NCBI GenBank assembly: GCA_945883615.1
Contig: CAMCYB010000062.1
Span: forward strand, 1-8,478
Source: Bordetella parapertussis
Lineage (GTDB): Bacteria > Pseudomonadota > Gammaproteobacteria > Burkholderiales > Burkholderiaceae_B
DNA: 8,478 nt
Direction: 5' to 3'
The notes below the pieces were generated by a model that made no database searches, was not told the origin of the DNA, and was given only the letters and a program-made list of their open reading frames with translations. Below, piece by piece: positions 1-6,138 of this stretch (the stretch's first letter is position 1; each line of letters starts with the position of its first letter). The translations under genes were made by a program, and so were the position numbers.

Positions 1-2
1 TT

Positions 3-110
3 AATAACCAAAGGCTACTGAGTCGTATCGGGTATATTACTCCTGCTGAGGCAGAAGAAAATTACCATAAGCAACAAAGCATTAAGGCTGTTGAGTGCCA
101 ATCACTTTAA
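3..110 (+). CDS. IS3-family transposase (OrfB/integrase), C-terminal fragment
   Basis: This frame is open from the window edge to a TAA at 108-110 and encodes the last 35 residues of a transposase. The stretch NNQRLLSRIGYITPAEAE followed by NYHKQQ is typical of the extreme C-terminus of IS3-family OrfB proteins, just after the rve (DDE integrase) domain. The DDE catalytic residues lie upstream of the window, so activity cannot be judged. Whether the element is complete is unknown. Recognition rests on remembered family sequence only. Confidence 0.8.
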   Translation, partial: NNQRLLSRIGYITPAEAEENYHKQQSIKAVECQSL

Positions 111-118
111 CCAATCAA

Positions 119-143
119 CCTCCTCAAAACCCGGGGCAATTCA
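119..143 (+). repeat. Candidate right terminal inverted repeat of the IS3-family element
   Basis: The 25 bp at 119-143 begin 9 bp after the transposase stop. They contain a GC-rich core (CCCGGGGC, 130-137) in an otherwise AT-leaning stretch and end in CA. This matches the position and general style of IS3-family right ends. The partner repeat is outside the window, so the assignment is inferred from position and resemblance. Confidence 0.5.
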
Positions 144-388
144 AATTCACCTGAACCCAATAACATCACTCTAAAGCCACTCGGAGAAAGTGGTGTGCCA
201 AACTTAACGGAGTTGCTTACGGTCTGCGACATGGTGACGTCCATATAATAGGTGGCGGGTGATCGTTACGTCATCGTGAGGTGACCGTTACGTCATCGTG
301 AGGTGATGGTTACAATTATCACTCAAAAATTTCTCAACCTTGCCTCTAAGTTGTTGCATAAGCGTGGCTTATACAAAGTATCAAACAT
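144..388. other. Non-coding region between the IS end and kdsD
   Basis: No convincing ORF with coding character is present. The region contains a small hairpin (CCACT at 177-181 pairing with AGTGG at 189-193), an isolated TATAAT at 244-249 without a good -35 partner, and the 22-bp tandem repeats at 258-323. It must supply the native or IS-modified transcription start of kdsD, but no confident promoter can be named. A TATACA at 370-375 is the nearest -10-like hexamer to the gene, again with no good -35 at 16-18 bp. Confidence 0.6.
258..323. repeat. 22-bp tandem direct repeat, two near-identical copies plus a decayed third
   Basis: Copy 1 (258-279) and copy 2 (280-301) abut directly and differ at one position (GGTGATCG versus GGTGACCG). 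A third, diverged copy at 302-323 keeps the start GGTGATGGTTAC. Each of the first two copies contains TGAC/TGAT, six bases, then GTCA, giving a small dyad (perfect TGAC-N6-GTCA in copy 2). The array lies about 65-90 bp upstream of kdsD. It could be an operator array or the remnant of a mobile-element end that carries repeated transposase sites. The sequence alone does not decide. Confidence 0.75.
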
Positions 389-1402
389 ATGCCCAGACCC
401 GACTACAATCATCAGATGGCGATCAAATCTATTACTCCTCAATCGATTTTAACGAGTGGGCAACAGACCCTCGAAACTGAAGCGCAGGCTCTCGTTGCGC
501 TCAGAGCTCGCCTGGGTCAAGACTTTATACAAGCCGTTCAGTTGATACTGAGTTGCCCAGGGCGTGTGGTGGTGTGCGGTCTGGGTAAAACAGGCCTCGT
601 TGCCCGCAAAATAGCCGCCACACTGGCTTCAACGGGAACGCCTGCCTTTTTTATGCATGCCAGCGAAGCACTGCATGGCGATATCGGTATGCTCAGCACA
701 GGCGATATATTGTTAGCACTGTCTCACTCAGGTTCAGGTGAAGAGATTTTGACAGTGGTTCAAAGTGCACATCGTTTGGGTAACTCAGTGATTGCTTTGA
801 CAGGGCATTCTGATTCAGAGTTGGCTAAATTAGCTCACATTCATATTGATGTGAGCGTTGATTTAGAAGCTTGCCCACTAAATCTCGCACCAACATCAAG
901 CACCACGGCTGCCATGGCGATGGGTGATGCGCTAGCCGTTGCCTGTTTACAGGCCCGCGGGTTTAGTGCTGATGACTTCGCGCGCTCTCACCCTGGTGGC
1001 CAGCTCGGTCGTCGTTTATTGACCCGCGTACGCGATGTCATGCGTCAAGGCACAGCATTACCTATGGTAAAGGCCAGCACCAACATGGCTCAAACACTAG
1101 AAGAAATGTCACGCAAAGGTATGGGTATGACCGTTATTGTTGACGATCATATGGCTCCAATAGGTATTTTTACAGATGGTGATTTACGACGCCTACTTGA
1201 GCAGCGCGGCGATATTAGACACTTGTGCGCCCGCGATGGCATGAGCCCCTCACCTCAAAGCATTGATGCTGATATGCTGGCGATTGATGCCGCCAACACA
1301 ATGGACCATCGCAAAATCACGCAAATGCTTGTCTGCTCAACTGAAGGGCAATTGATTGGTGCATTACATATGCATGACCTCATGGCCGCAAAAGTCATTT
1401 AA
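389..1402 (+). CDS. kdsD: Arabinose-5-phosphate isomerase (KdsD/KpsF/GutQ family)
   Basis: Interconverts D-ribulose 5-phosphate and D-arabinose 5-phosphate in the cytoplasm, the first step towards Kdo of the LPS inner core. A sugar isomerase (SIS) domain (about residues 45-185) is followed by a CBS pair (about 215-337). Counting from the E. coli enzyme without gaps, the catalytic set is all present: K67 in GLGKTG, E119, E160 in LEACPL and H201 in SHPGG. The ATG at 389 gives 337 residues. The in-frame ATG at 416 (MAIKS) gives 328, the length of E. coli KdsD, and puts these residues one position off the E. coli numbers, so 416 is the likelier start. Neither start has a clear ribosome binding site. 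It heads a tight LPS operon, with kdsC 14 bp downstream. The paralogues KpsF and GutQ share the fold, but the kdsC/lpt neighbours favour KdsD. Confidence 0.93.
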   Translation: MPRPDYNHQMAIKSITPQSILTSGQQTLETEAQALVALRARLGQDFIQAVQLILSCPGRVVVCGLGKTGLVARKIAATLASTGTPAFFMHASEALHGDIGMLSTGDILLALSHSGSGEEILTVVQSAHRLGNSVIALTGHSDSELAKLAHIHIDVSVDLEACPLNLAPTSSTTAAMAMGDALAVACLQARGFSADDFARSHPGGQLGRRLLTRVRDVMRQGTALPMVKASTNMAQTLEEMSRKGMGMTVIVDDHMAPIGIFTDGDLRRLLEQRGDIRHLCARDGMSPSPQSIDADMLAIDAANTMDHRKITQMLVCSTEGQLIGALHMHDLMAAKVI

Positions 1403-1416
1403 ACCCTTCACTCAAA

Positions 1417-2007
1417 ATGAAAAAAATAGCCCACCCTGCCGAAGCACTTGTCTTAACACGCATACCAGAGCACTTACTCGAACGATTGGTACGTATTAAA
1501 CTCATGGTGTTTGACATCGATGGCGTTCTCACTGACGGTAGCCTTTGGTATGGCGACCAAGGTGAAATCTTTAAACGATTTCATGCGCATGATGGCCACG
1601 GTTTAAAAATGATGTTGAATAGCGGCATACGTGTCGCGCTCATGACTGGCCGCACGAGCAAAATTGTGAGCTTGCGTGCTGCTGAATTAGGTGTGGCTGA
1701 TGTGATGCAAGACGTTCGTGATAAGGGTCAAGCTTTAAGTGAACTCGCTAGTCGCCATTTTTTGAGTTTTCAAGATGTTGGTTTTATGGGCGATGATTTA
1801 ATTGACATACCCGCGCTACAAAAAGTGGGTTTTGCGGCGAGCGTACCCGATGCTCCAACTTACATCGCCCAAGCCGCCCATTGGGTATCTAACAAGCCCG
1901 GAGGGCATGGCGCAGTGCGTGAATGCTGCGACCTGATTTTGGCATCGCAAGGCAAACTCAGCCCATTTTTTCAACCTGGCTTGCTGGGGTCAGGGGTGAT
2001 ACAGTGA
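1417..2007 (+). CDS. kdsC: 3-deoxy-D-manno-octulosonate-8-phosphate phosphatase
   Basis: Hydrolyses Kdo 8-phosphate to Kdo, the last step before CMP-Kdo activation, as a cytoplasmic HAD-superfamily (C-type) phosphatase. All four HAD motifs are visible: motif I FDIDGVLTDG with nucleophile D33 and D35, motif II T77 in MTGRT, motif III K103, and motif IV GDDLID with D126/D127. The C-terminal tail GGHGAVREC (162-170) is typical of KdsC. At 196 residues it is slightly longer than usual (about 180-190), with an N-terminal extension before the first motif. The gene starts 14 bp after kdsD without an obvious Shine-Dalgarno. Its TGA stop (2005-2007) overlaps a GTG at 2004 that opens a 32-codon mini-ORF, and it is followed at once by 12-bp tandem repeats. 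Confidence 0.95.
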   Translation: MKKIAHPAEALVLTRIPEHLLERLVRIKLMVFDIDGVLTDGSLWYGDQGEIFKRFHAHDGHGLKMMLNSGIRVALMTGRTSKIVSLRAAELGVADVMQDVRDKGQALSELASRHFLSFQDVGFMGDDLIDIPALQKVGFAASVPDAPTYIAQAAHWVSNKPGGHGAVRECCDLILASQGKLSPFFQPGLLGSGVIQ

Positions 2008-2102
2008 ACTATATACAGAACTATATACAAAACTATATACAGAAATTTTCATCGATTAAAGTGCGCACACTGTGCTTGCGATCGACACAGGTGCAAATTT
2101 GA
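2004..2102 (+). CDS. Possible 32-aa leader/coupling ORF between kdsC and lptC
   Basis: A GTG at 2004-2006 overlaps the kdsC stop in the arrangement GTGA and is preceded by a purine-rich AGGGG at a plausible ribosome-binding distance. The frame stays open for 32 codons and ends in a TGA (2100-2102) that overlaps the likely TTG start of lptC (2099-2101). The first 13 residues are three rounds of a four-residue unit (NYIQ after the initiator), produced by the 12-bp DNA repeat. The rest shows no recognisable domain. It may serve only to carry ribosomes from kdsC to lptC, or may be fortuitous. There is no homology evidence for a functional peptide. Confidence 0.3.
   Translation: MNYIQNYIQNYIQKFSSIKVRTLCLRSTQVQI
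2007..2042. repeat. Three tandem 12-bp repeats at the kdsC-lptC junction
   Basis: The units at 2007-2018, 2019-2030 and 2031-2042 read AACTATATACAG, AACTATATACAA and AACTATATACAG, with one mismatch among the three. The period of 12 is a multiple of three, so copy-number change would not alter any reading frame. The array begins at the last base of the kdsC stop codon and separates two genes that would otherwise be nearly contiguous. Confidence 0.9.
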
Positions 2103-2740
2103 AAGATCGCTTCTCAACGGGCATTACAACGCTTATTTTGACCGCCTTAGTCGCGGGTACGTGGTGGGCGTCTGACTATGCACAGCGAGCCGTTCAAATA
2201 GACCCGCCCTCAAAAAACACCCACGAACCTGATACGTGGGCTAAAAACATTGTGTTACTTCGTAGCAATGAATTAGGTGTGACCGTTAGCCGCCTAGAAA
2301 GTGACTACATTGAACACTTTCCTGATAACGAATCATACAAAATACAAGTGCCACGTTCTTTCAATGTCAAATCAGATAGCCCTATGACACTGGCCACCTC
2401 TAAAACAGCTGTGCTGCTCGACGACGGCAACCGCATTATTATGGAAGGCAATGCCGTGCTCACTCGCCTAGGCGATGCAGACAACGCGCCGTTAACGTTT
2501 TCAAGTGAAATGCTCACACTGTTGGTTGATCAAGACCTGGCATTCACTGATTTGCCTGCAGTAGCCATTAATGGTCGCTCAAGACTTTCTGGTGTGGGTA
2601 TGACCTATAACAATAAAACACGGCAACTAAACGTGTTGCGATCTACCGATGTAGACATTGCCCCCCGTACAAATGACAACCAAGATATATCTAATCAGGC
2701 GGGTTCAACCACGCCACAAATATTAAAGACGCCACCATGA
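2099..2740 (+). CDS. lptC: LPS export system protein LptC
   Basis: Bitopic inner-membrane protein that takes LPS from the LptB2FG transporter and passes it to periplasmic LptA. One N-terminal membrane helix (about residues 8-26, ending near GTWWASDYAQRAV) is followed by a periplasmic beta-jellyroll of the LptC/OstA type. NRIIMEGNAVL and LPAVAINGRSRLSG-type segments support the family. There is no ATG near the start. The frame has an upstream stop at 2057-2059, leaving GTG 2072 (222 residues) or TTG 2099 (213 residues). I choose TTG 2099 because the protein then opens (M)KDRF, as remembered for LptC of related Burkholderiales, and because ACAGG lies 7 bp upstream. The TTG overlaps the stop of the mini-ORF at 2004-2102. 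The TGA overlaps the lptA ATG (ATGA), implying coupling. Confidence 0.88.
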   Translation: MKDRFSTGITTLILTALVAGTWWASDYAQRAVQIDPPSKNTHEPDTWAKNIVLLRSNELGVTVSRLESDYIEHFPDNESYKIQVPRSFNVKSDSPMTLATSKTAVLLDDGNRIIMEGNAVLTRLGDADNAPLTFSSEMLTLLVDQDLAFTDLPAVAINGRSRLSGVGMTYNNKTRQLNVLRSTDVDIAPRTNDNQDISNQAGSTTPQILKTPP

Positions 2741-3390
2741 AACATTTCATCATGCCTTTATTTTTATTTTGTTTGGTGATGACAAGCATCGCTTTTATGC
2801 CTCTTGTTTTTGCCCAATCAACGGGCCTTAAAAGCATGACGACAAGCGAAACGCCTGAAGAAACGCCTTTCACCCAAATTCTGTCAAACTCATTAAGCTA
2901 CGACGATCTAGAAAAGCTCAGTACCTTTACAGGTCAAGTTGTCATGACCCGAGGCTTGCTAAATATGCATGCCGATATTTTAAAATTACGAGAAGATAAT
3001 GAAGGTTTTCAACATGGCACAGCGCTCGCTGACGCAGGCAAGCGTGTTTATATTCGCCAAGAAAAGCCTGAGACTTTTGAAATTATGCAGGGCTTAGGTG
3101 AGCGCGCTGAATATGATGGTAAAGCGCAAACATTTGAGCTCATTGGCCGGGCTATTTTGACGCGTTATATCTGTGGTCAACCATTTGATAATGTCAGCGG
3201 TGACCGGGTTAAGTACAGTGAAAAAACTGAAATCTATCAAGCCTTTGGCGGTTCTAAGCCTGACAACCCAGGTGGCCAAGTCAGGTCTATTGCTCAACCT
3301 CGCGCAAAAGTCGACGCAGCGATTGAAGCGTGCCAAAAAATTAAAGCCTCAGGTGGCACCATTCCCACTGTACCTGCTCCGGTTAGATAA
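2737..3390 (+). CDS. lptA: LPS transport periplasmic protein LptA
   Basis: Periplasmic OstA-domain protein that polymerises into the bridge carrying LPS from LptC to the outer-membrane LptD. It has a Sec signal peptide: basic start MKH, a hydrophobic core (about 4-24) and a likely signal peptidase I site after VFA, at residues 26-27. The OstA beta-jellyroll spans about 50-175, including FTGQVVMTRG and SGDRVKYSEKTEIYQAFGG. The proline-rich C-terminal tail (about 176-217) is probably disordered. At 217 residues it is somewhat longer than E. coli LptA (185). The start is fixed by the ATGA overlap with lptC, and lptB follows after 9 bp. Confidence 0.93.
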   Translation: MKHFIMPLFLFCLVMTSIAFMPLVFAQSTGLKSMTTSETPEETPFTQILSNSLSYDDLEKLSTFTGQVVMTRGLLNMHADILKLREDNEGFQHGTALADAGKRVYIRQEKPETFEIMQGLGERAEYDGKAQTFELIGRAILTRYICGQPFDNVSGDRVKYSEKTEIYQAFGGSKPDNPGGQVRSIAQPRAKVDAAIEACQKIKASGGTIPTVPAPVR

Positions 3391-3399
3391 ATTAACTTT

Positions 3400-4203
3400 A
3401 TGATGAACCCCGCTCAAACGTCTGCATTAACTGCCGTTGAACCCCACATAGCCGCCACACAAGATGGGCGCCTTGTGGCGACCGGCTTGCGCAAATCGTA
3501 TGGTGGCCGCATGGTTGTGCAAGACGTTTCATTGTCTGTTGATAGTGGTGAAATTGTCGGTTTATTAGGCCCCAATGGTGCAGGTAAAACCACCAGTTTT
3601 TACATGATTGTCGGTTTGGTACCTGCAGATGCAGGCCGAATTGAAATTGACAATACAAGCATCACCAGCATGCCCATCCATTTAAGGGCTAGGCGCGGTT
3701 TGTCATACTTACCTCAAGACGCTTCAGTCTTTAGACGCTTAAATGTGGCTCAAAACATTCGAGCCGTACTTGAACTTCAGTTCGATCAAAAGGGTAAGCG
3801 TATTTCAGAAACTGAAATTAAGCAGCGCCTTGAAACCTTACTCGATGAATTACAAATTGGACATTTACGCAATAACGGGGCGTTGTCATTATCGGGCGGT
3901 GAGCGTCGCCGAGTTGAAATAGCCCGGGCACTGGCCACTAACCCTCGCTTTATTTTGTTAGACGAGCCGTTTGCTGGCGTAGACCCCATTGCAGTGATTG
4001 AAATTCAACGCATCATTCGTTTTTTAAAAAGCCGCGGCATCGGTGTACTTATCACTGACCACAACGTACGCGAAACACTGGGTATTTGTGATCGAGCCTA
4101 CATCATCAGCGAAGGTAAAGTACTCACGACGGGCATACCCCAAGACATTATTCAGGACCCCGCTGTGAGACGTGTTTATTTGGGTGAGCATTTCAAAATG
4201 TAA
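3400..4203 (+). CDS. lptB: LPS export ABC transporter ATP-binding protein LptB
   Basis: Cytoplasmic ATPase that forms a dimer driving LptFG to extract LPS from the inner membrane. All ABC motifs are present and intact: Walker [10 protein letters not shown] (57-65), Q-loop YLPQDASVF (Q106), signature [12 protein letters not shown] (162-173), Walker [10 protein letters not shown] with catalytic E189, and H-loop H221. The VYLGEHF end matches LptB. At 267 residues it is about 25 longer than E. coli LptB. The extra length is an N-terminal tail before the first beta strand, starting at tandem ATGs (3400, 3403). There is no clear Shine-Dalgarno, so a shorter start cannot be excluded. It closes the LPS cluster. 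The membrane partners lptF and lptG are not in the window, which is usual. Confidence 0.96.
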   Translation: MMNPAQTSALTAVEPHIAATQDGRLVATGLRKSYGGRMVVQDVSLSVDSGEIVGLLGPNGAGKTTSFYMIVGLVPADAGRIEIDNTSITSMPIHLRARRGLSYLPQDASVFRRLNVAQNIRAVLELQFDQKGKRISETEIKQRLETLLDELQIGHLRNNGALSLSGGERRRVEIARALATNPRFILLDEPFAGVDPIAVIEIQRIIRFLKSRGIGVLITDHNVRETLGICDRAYIISEGKVLTTGIPQDIIQDPAVRRVYLGEHFKM

Positions 4204-4219
4204 GTCTCTACATTAACTA

Positions 4220-4247
4220 TTGCATTCTTCGCAAAAGTCGATATACT
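4220..4247 (+). promoter_or_regulatory. Candidate sigma-70 promoter for hpf
   Basis: TTGCAT (4220-4225) and TATACT (4242-4247) are separated by 16 bp. The -10 matches the consensus at five of six positions, while the -35 keeps only TTG. Transcription would begin near 4254, leaving a leader of about 48 nt before the hpf start. It sits just after the lptB stop, so hpf and the genes after it could be transcribed apart from the LPS operon. No terminator is evident between lptB and this site. Confidence 0.45.
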
Positions 4248-4301
4248 GGAATCTAGTAAGAGCGATATCGATGTGTCCAACCCTAAGAAGGAGCTTTGGT
4301 T

Positions 4302-4628
4302 ATGAACTTACATATTACGGGTCATCATGTTACGGTCACCCCAGCCATACGAGAGTATGTTGAAACTAAAATGCAGCGTATTACACGGCATTTTGATCAT
4401 GTGATTGACTCACAAGTCATGCTCTCAGTTGAGCCCTTAAAACATCGCGCTGAAATCACTTTACACATACCAGGTAAAGATATTCACTGCGAATCGACCC
4501 AAGAAAACCTTTATGCTGCCATTGATATGCTGGTTGACAAGGTTGACCGCAAAGTCATTCAACACAAAGATCGTAAGCAAAATCACGCTCATTTGTCGCC
4601 AAAAAGAGCGATCGTGGCTGAAATCTAA
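4302..4628 (+). CDS. hpf: Ribosome hibernation promoting factor, short form
   Basis: Binds the 30S subunit at the tRNA/mRNA channel in stationary phase and promotes 100S dimers, silencing ribosomes. The protein (108 residues) begins [20 protein letters not shown], the beta1-alpha1 start of the sigma-54 modulation/S30EA domain, and lacks the C-terminal dimerisation domain of long HPF. An excellent ribosome binding site, AAGGAG at 4288-4293, lies 8 bp before the ATG at 4302. An in-frame TTG at 4296 would add two residues but is too close to that site. The old family name refers to its usual place next to rpoN, but here rpoN is not beside it. YfiA/RaiA-type paralogues are close alternatives. Confidence 0.93.
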   Translation: MNLHITGHHVTVTPAIREYVETKMQRITRHFDHVIDSQVMLSVEPLKHRAEITLHIPGKDIHCESTQENLYAAIDMLVDKVDRKVIQHKDRKQNHAHLSPKRAIVAEI

Positions 4629-4734
4629 ATTTTTAAATTAATCTTACGAAACCTTACGCACAGTGAAGGCTAAAAATATGTTGGTTTTTTCATTATGCGT
4701 AGAGGTTTTTTGCAGTGCATCATATAATTTATGA
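4629..4734. other. hpf-ptsN intergenic gap
   Basis: These 106 bp are AT-rich and hold no ORF. A TATAAT (4723-4728) sits only 6 bp before the ptsN ATG. If used, transcription would start at or next to the start codon, giving a leaderless or near-leaderless ptsN mRNA. The matching -35 position (about 4700-4705, TAGAGG) is poor, and no ribosome binding site precedes the ATG. CTTACG occurs twice, ten bases apart (4643 and 4653). I see no convincing terminator. Confidence 0.35.
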
Positions 4735-5196
4735 ATGAAACTACTGTCGCAAATTTTGCACCCAGAAAATATCTTGCTCGACATACCCGTGTCAAGCAAA
4801 AAACGGGCGCTAGAACAAATCGCGTTACTCTTTGAAAACCAACAAGGTCTTGAGCGGGCAGCCGTTTTTGACAGCCTTTTTGCCAGAGAGCGATTAGGCT
4901 CAACAGGCTTAGGGGCCGGTGTTGCCGTGCCGCATGGCCGCATTAAAGATATGTCTACCCCTTGTGCTGCGTTTGCCCGACTGGCACAACCTGTACCCTT
5001 TGACGCCCCTGATGGTCAGCCCGTTGATTTACTATTAGTTCTTGTTGTACCCGAGGCTGCTACCCAACAACATCTTGATATATTGGCTGAAGTGGCACAA
5101 TGTCTTTCAGACATTAAAATTGTCGAAGCCTTAAGATCACAAACAGACGCCATGCAGATACATCGTTTACTGACGGGCGGGTTAAACAACACCTAA
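4735..5196 (+). CDS. ptsN: PTS IIA-like nitrogen regulatory protein (EIIA-Ntr)
   Basis: Cytoplasmic phosphoacceptor at the end of the nitrogen-type phosphotransfer chain (PtsP, NPr/HPr, PtsN). It regulates partners such as potassium transporters and sensor kinases according to its phosphorylation state. The 153-residue protein has the PTS EIIA type-2 fold. The region FDSLFARERLGSTGLGAGVAVPHGRI carries the phosphorylated histidine, H67, and the downstream block PFDAPDGQPVDLLLVLVVPE also matches the family. The start MKLLSQILHPENILLD aligns well with family members. A neighbouring ATG four bases upstream is in another frame. No Shine-Dalgarno is visible. It is followed after 12 bp by hprK, a common arrangement in betaproteobacteria. 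Confidence 0.94.
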   Translation: MKLLSQILHPENILLDIPVSSKKRALEQIALLFENQQGLERAAVFDSLFARERLGSTGLGAGVAVPHGRIKDMSTPCAAFARLAQPVPFDAPDGQPVDLLLVLVVPEAATQQHLDILAEVAQCLSDIKIVEALRSQTDAMQIHRLLTGGLNNT

Positions 5197-5202
5197 CAGG
5201 AG
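5197..5202 (+). promoter_or_regulatory. Ribosome binding site of hprK
   Basis: CAGGAG lies immediately after the ptsN TAA and 6 bp before the ATG at 5209, which fixes that codon as the hprK start and allows efficient initiation within the ptsN-hprK message. Confidence 0.75.
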
Positions 5203-5208
5203 CCCTGA

Positions 5209-6138
5209 ATGCTAACTGTGAAAGACCTAGTCGAAGACAACACCGACGATGTGCCTTTTTCTTGGTTGGCCGGTCAGTCAAACGACTTGCGCCGCATTCC
5301 TGATAATGGCATGGCAGCCGCTGATTTAATCGGTCACCTCAACCTCATTCACCCCGCGCGTATTCAAGTATTTGGCACCGCAGAAATGGACTACTACATG
5401 CGTTTTGACGTTAAGCGTCGCACGCATCATCTTGAAGATTTGTTGGCCGGCGGGGTACCTGCTATCTTGCTCAGTGAAGGTTTAACGCCACCCAGCGAAC
5501 TGATCGAAATTTGTGAAAGAGAACATGTGCCACTGTTAGGTACACCGGTGACGTCCGCACAAGTTATCGATATGTTACGCATTTATCTGACTCGCCGATT
5601 AGCACCGACCACGACCGTTCACGGGGTATTTATGGACGTATTGGGTTTGGGCGTATTAATTACGGGTGAATCGGGCTTAGGTAAAAGCGAACTGGCACTT
5701 GAATTAATTTCGCGCGGTCATGGCTTAGTAGCCGACGATGCCGTTGATTTCTCGCGTAAAGCTCCTCACGCTATTGATGGCACGTGCCCACATCTATTAC
5801 AAAACATGCTTGAAGTGCGCGGTTTAGGCTTACTCGACATTCAAACTATTTTTGGTGAAACCTCGGTACGCCGTAAAATGCGTCTTAAGCTTATTGTGCA
5901 CCTCGTTCGGGCCTCAGCTCAAGATAAATTTGAAAGGCTACCGATTCAAGATATCACCCAAGAAATCTTAGGCGAACCGATAAGAAAAGTCATGCTGCAA
6001 GTTGCAGCTGGCCGCAACTTAGCCGTTTTGGTAGAAGCCGCTGTTCGCAACACCATACTCAAACTACGCGGTATTGATTCACTCAATGACTTTATGAAAC
6101 GCCAATCTGAAGCCATCAAACAAAGTACGATGCCATGA
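5209..6138 (+). CDS. hprK: HPr kinase/phosphorylase
   Basis: Bifunctional hexameric enzyme that phosphorylates HPr on a serine using ATP or pyrophosphate and reverses this by phosphorolysis. In proteobacteria it modulates the regulatory PTS rather than catabolite repression as in Firmicutes. The N-terminal domain (about 1-130) is followed by the kinase domain. Visible there are H138 in VHGVFMDVLG, Walker A GESGLGKS (153-160), the acidic VADDAVD (174-180), the family signature LEVRGLGLLDI (201-211) and the late block VAAGRNLAVLVE (265-276). Length (309) is normal. The start is supported by CAGGAG 6 bp upstream. Its TGA overlaps the rapZ ATG as ATGA. The HPr gene is not in the window. Confidence 0.95.
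   Translation: MLTVKDLVEDNTDDVPFSWLAGQSNDLRRIPDNGMAAADLIGHLNLIHPARIQVFGTAEMDYYMRFDVKRRTHHLEDLLAGGVPAILLSEGLTPPSELIEICEREHVPLLGTPVTSAQVIDMLRIYLTRRLAPTTTVHGVFMDVLGLGVLITGESGLGKSELALELISRGHGLVADDAVDFSRKAPHAIDGTCPHLLQNMLEVRGLGLLDIQTIFGETSVRRKMRLKLIVHLVRASAQDKFERLPIQDITQEILGEPIRKVMLQVAAGRNLAVLVEAAVRNTILKLRGIDSLNDFMKRQSEAIKQSTMP

Larger units (their letters stand above)
1..143 (+). mobile_element. 3' end of an IS3-family insertion sequence
   Basis: The window opens inside an insertion sequence. A transposase C-terminus (3-110) is followed by a short non-coding tail. The bases at 119-143 end in TTCA, so the reverse complement begins TGAATTGCCCCGGG, which resembles terminal inverted repeats of IS3-family elements as I remember them. 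I place the right end at about 143, but without the left end the exact boundary and the target-site duplication cannot be confirmed. The element is read in the same direction as the kdsD operon and sits about 250-270 bp upstream of it. Confidence 0.7.

Noticed and set aside
213..249. TTGCTT (213-218) with TATAAT (244-249) as a kdsD promoter
   Set aside because: The spacing is 25 bp, far from the usual 16-18, and no better -35 lies at the right distance.
258..323. 22-bp repeats as a CRISPR array
   Set aside because: The copies abut directly with no spacers, there are only two good copies, and no cas gene is nearby.
2072..2098. GTG 2072 as the lptC start
   Set aside because: It adds nine residues without family resemblance before KDRF, whereas TTG 2099 has ACAGG at good spacing and yields the expected N-terminus. 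It is kept as an alternative because neither is proven.
3173..3403. A second + strand ORF inside the end of lptA, and several - strand ORFs across lptC, lptB, hpf-ptsN, rapZ and rlpA
   Set aside because: They lie within well-supported genes in other frames, have no ribosome binding sites or recognisable motifs, and are explained as shadows of those genes.
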